Made by a program: the position numbers and the translations under genes. 64,000 bases of DNA from Desulfobulbus oralis (GTDB lineage Bacteria > Desulfobacterota > Desulfobulbia > Desulfobulbales > Desulfobulbaceae). The stretch is taken from NCBI RefSeq assembly GCF_002952055.1, contig NZ_CP021255.1:496001-560000 (forward strand), given 5' to 3'. Shown piece by piece: positions 63,921 to 64,000 of the stretch. The notes below the pieces were generated by a model. The model searched no databases. It had not been told where the DNA came from and worked only from the letters and a program-made list of their open reading frames with translations. Every line of letters starts with the position of its first letter. Positions within the stretch are counted from its first letter, which is position 1.

Positions 63921-64000
63921 GGCATCCTCTCCGCTCTGGGTGGCTTTTGCCCTTTGCGCTGGTACTCGAAGGCAACGTAAAAGAGGAACGCCGCCATGAG
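63917..64000 (-). CDS. C-terminal end of a membrane protein (DUF4401-like?), cut by the window edge
   Basis: 27 codons ending AAFLFYVAFEYQRKGQKPP-RAERMP. Its stop overlaps the start of the GDYXXLXY gene (ATGA). In many genomes GDYXXLXY genes follow DUF2157/DUF4401 membrane proteins, so that is the likely identity. Confidence 0.5.
   Translation of the reverse strand, partial: LMAAFLFYVAFEYQRKGQKPPRAERMP

Overview
The window looks like a GC-rich Gram-negative chromosome of deltaproteobacterial (Desulfobacterota) type; a Desulfobulbus-like host is my guess, not a demonstrated assignment. Reasons: a tig-clpP-clpX-lon cluster, a phoH-ybeY-pdxJ cluster, a cdaA-cdaR (c-di-AMP) pair in an organism that also has MurJ and periplasmic DsbA-type proteins, and an IncP-type integrated conjugative element.

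Layout. 1-4.2 kb: remains of a defence-type locus (end of an unknown gene, an intact SNF2/RapA-like helicase, an Mrr-like nuclease fragment out of frame with it), then a broken umuC tail butted against a broken IS30 transposase. 4.28-8.85 kb: ordinary chromosome (rsmE, murJ, an EF-G-like GTPase). 8.85-17.45 kb: a decayed accessory region with transposase scraps, a three-repeat protein of unknown function with one internal frameshift, a PP-loop (PAPS-reductase-like) protein with Fe-S cysteine clusters that is also broken and changes base composition in mid-gene, an IS200/IS605 element, an IS5-type element with perfect ends, and a complete ISL3 element with an 8-bp target duplication.

17.6-49.6 kb: one integrative and conjugative element (ICE) of about 32 kb, inserted in a tRNA-Asp/tRNA-Val operon and bounded by 162-bp direct repeats made of tRNA-Asp(GTC) plus most of tRNA-Val(TAC). 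From the left it holds a frameshifted tyrosine integrase, an RP4-like oriT, relBE, traJ and the TraI relaxase on the plus strand. A long minus-strand block follows, read from right to left: replication proteins, traK, traL, a Rha-like gene, traM, trbB-C-D-E, trbJ, trbL, trbF-G-H-I, traG, traF, an ArdC/TraC primase, a transglycosylase and a topoisomerase, ending in a FimB-like recombinase and small cargo genes. A divergent lipoprotein gene sits where IncP plasmids carry trbK. A promoter and terminator upstream of the rep gene define a putative RNA of about 75 nt antisense to its leader.

49.6-64 kb: conserved chromosome. It contains the intact tRNA-Val genes, the protein quality-control cluster tig-clpP-clpX-lon, two tRNA-Leu genes, phoH with an in-frame YbeY-PdxJ fusion, a DsbA-family protein, cdaA-cdaR (cdaA has a 54-bp tandem duplication over its start), a PepSY-type membrane protein, a Nudix hydrolase, a DciA-like protein, and a frameshifted GDYXXLXY-type protein at the right edge.
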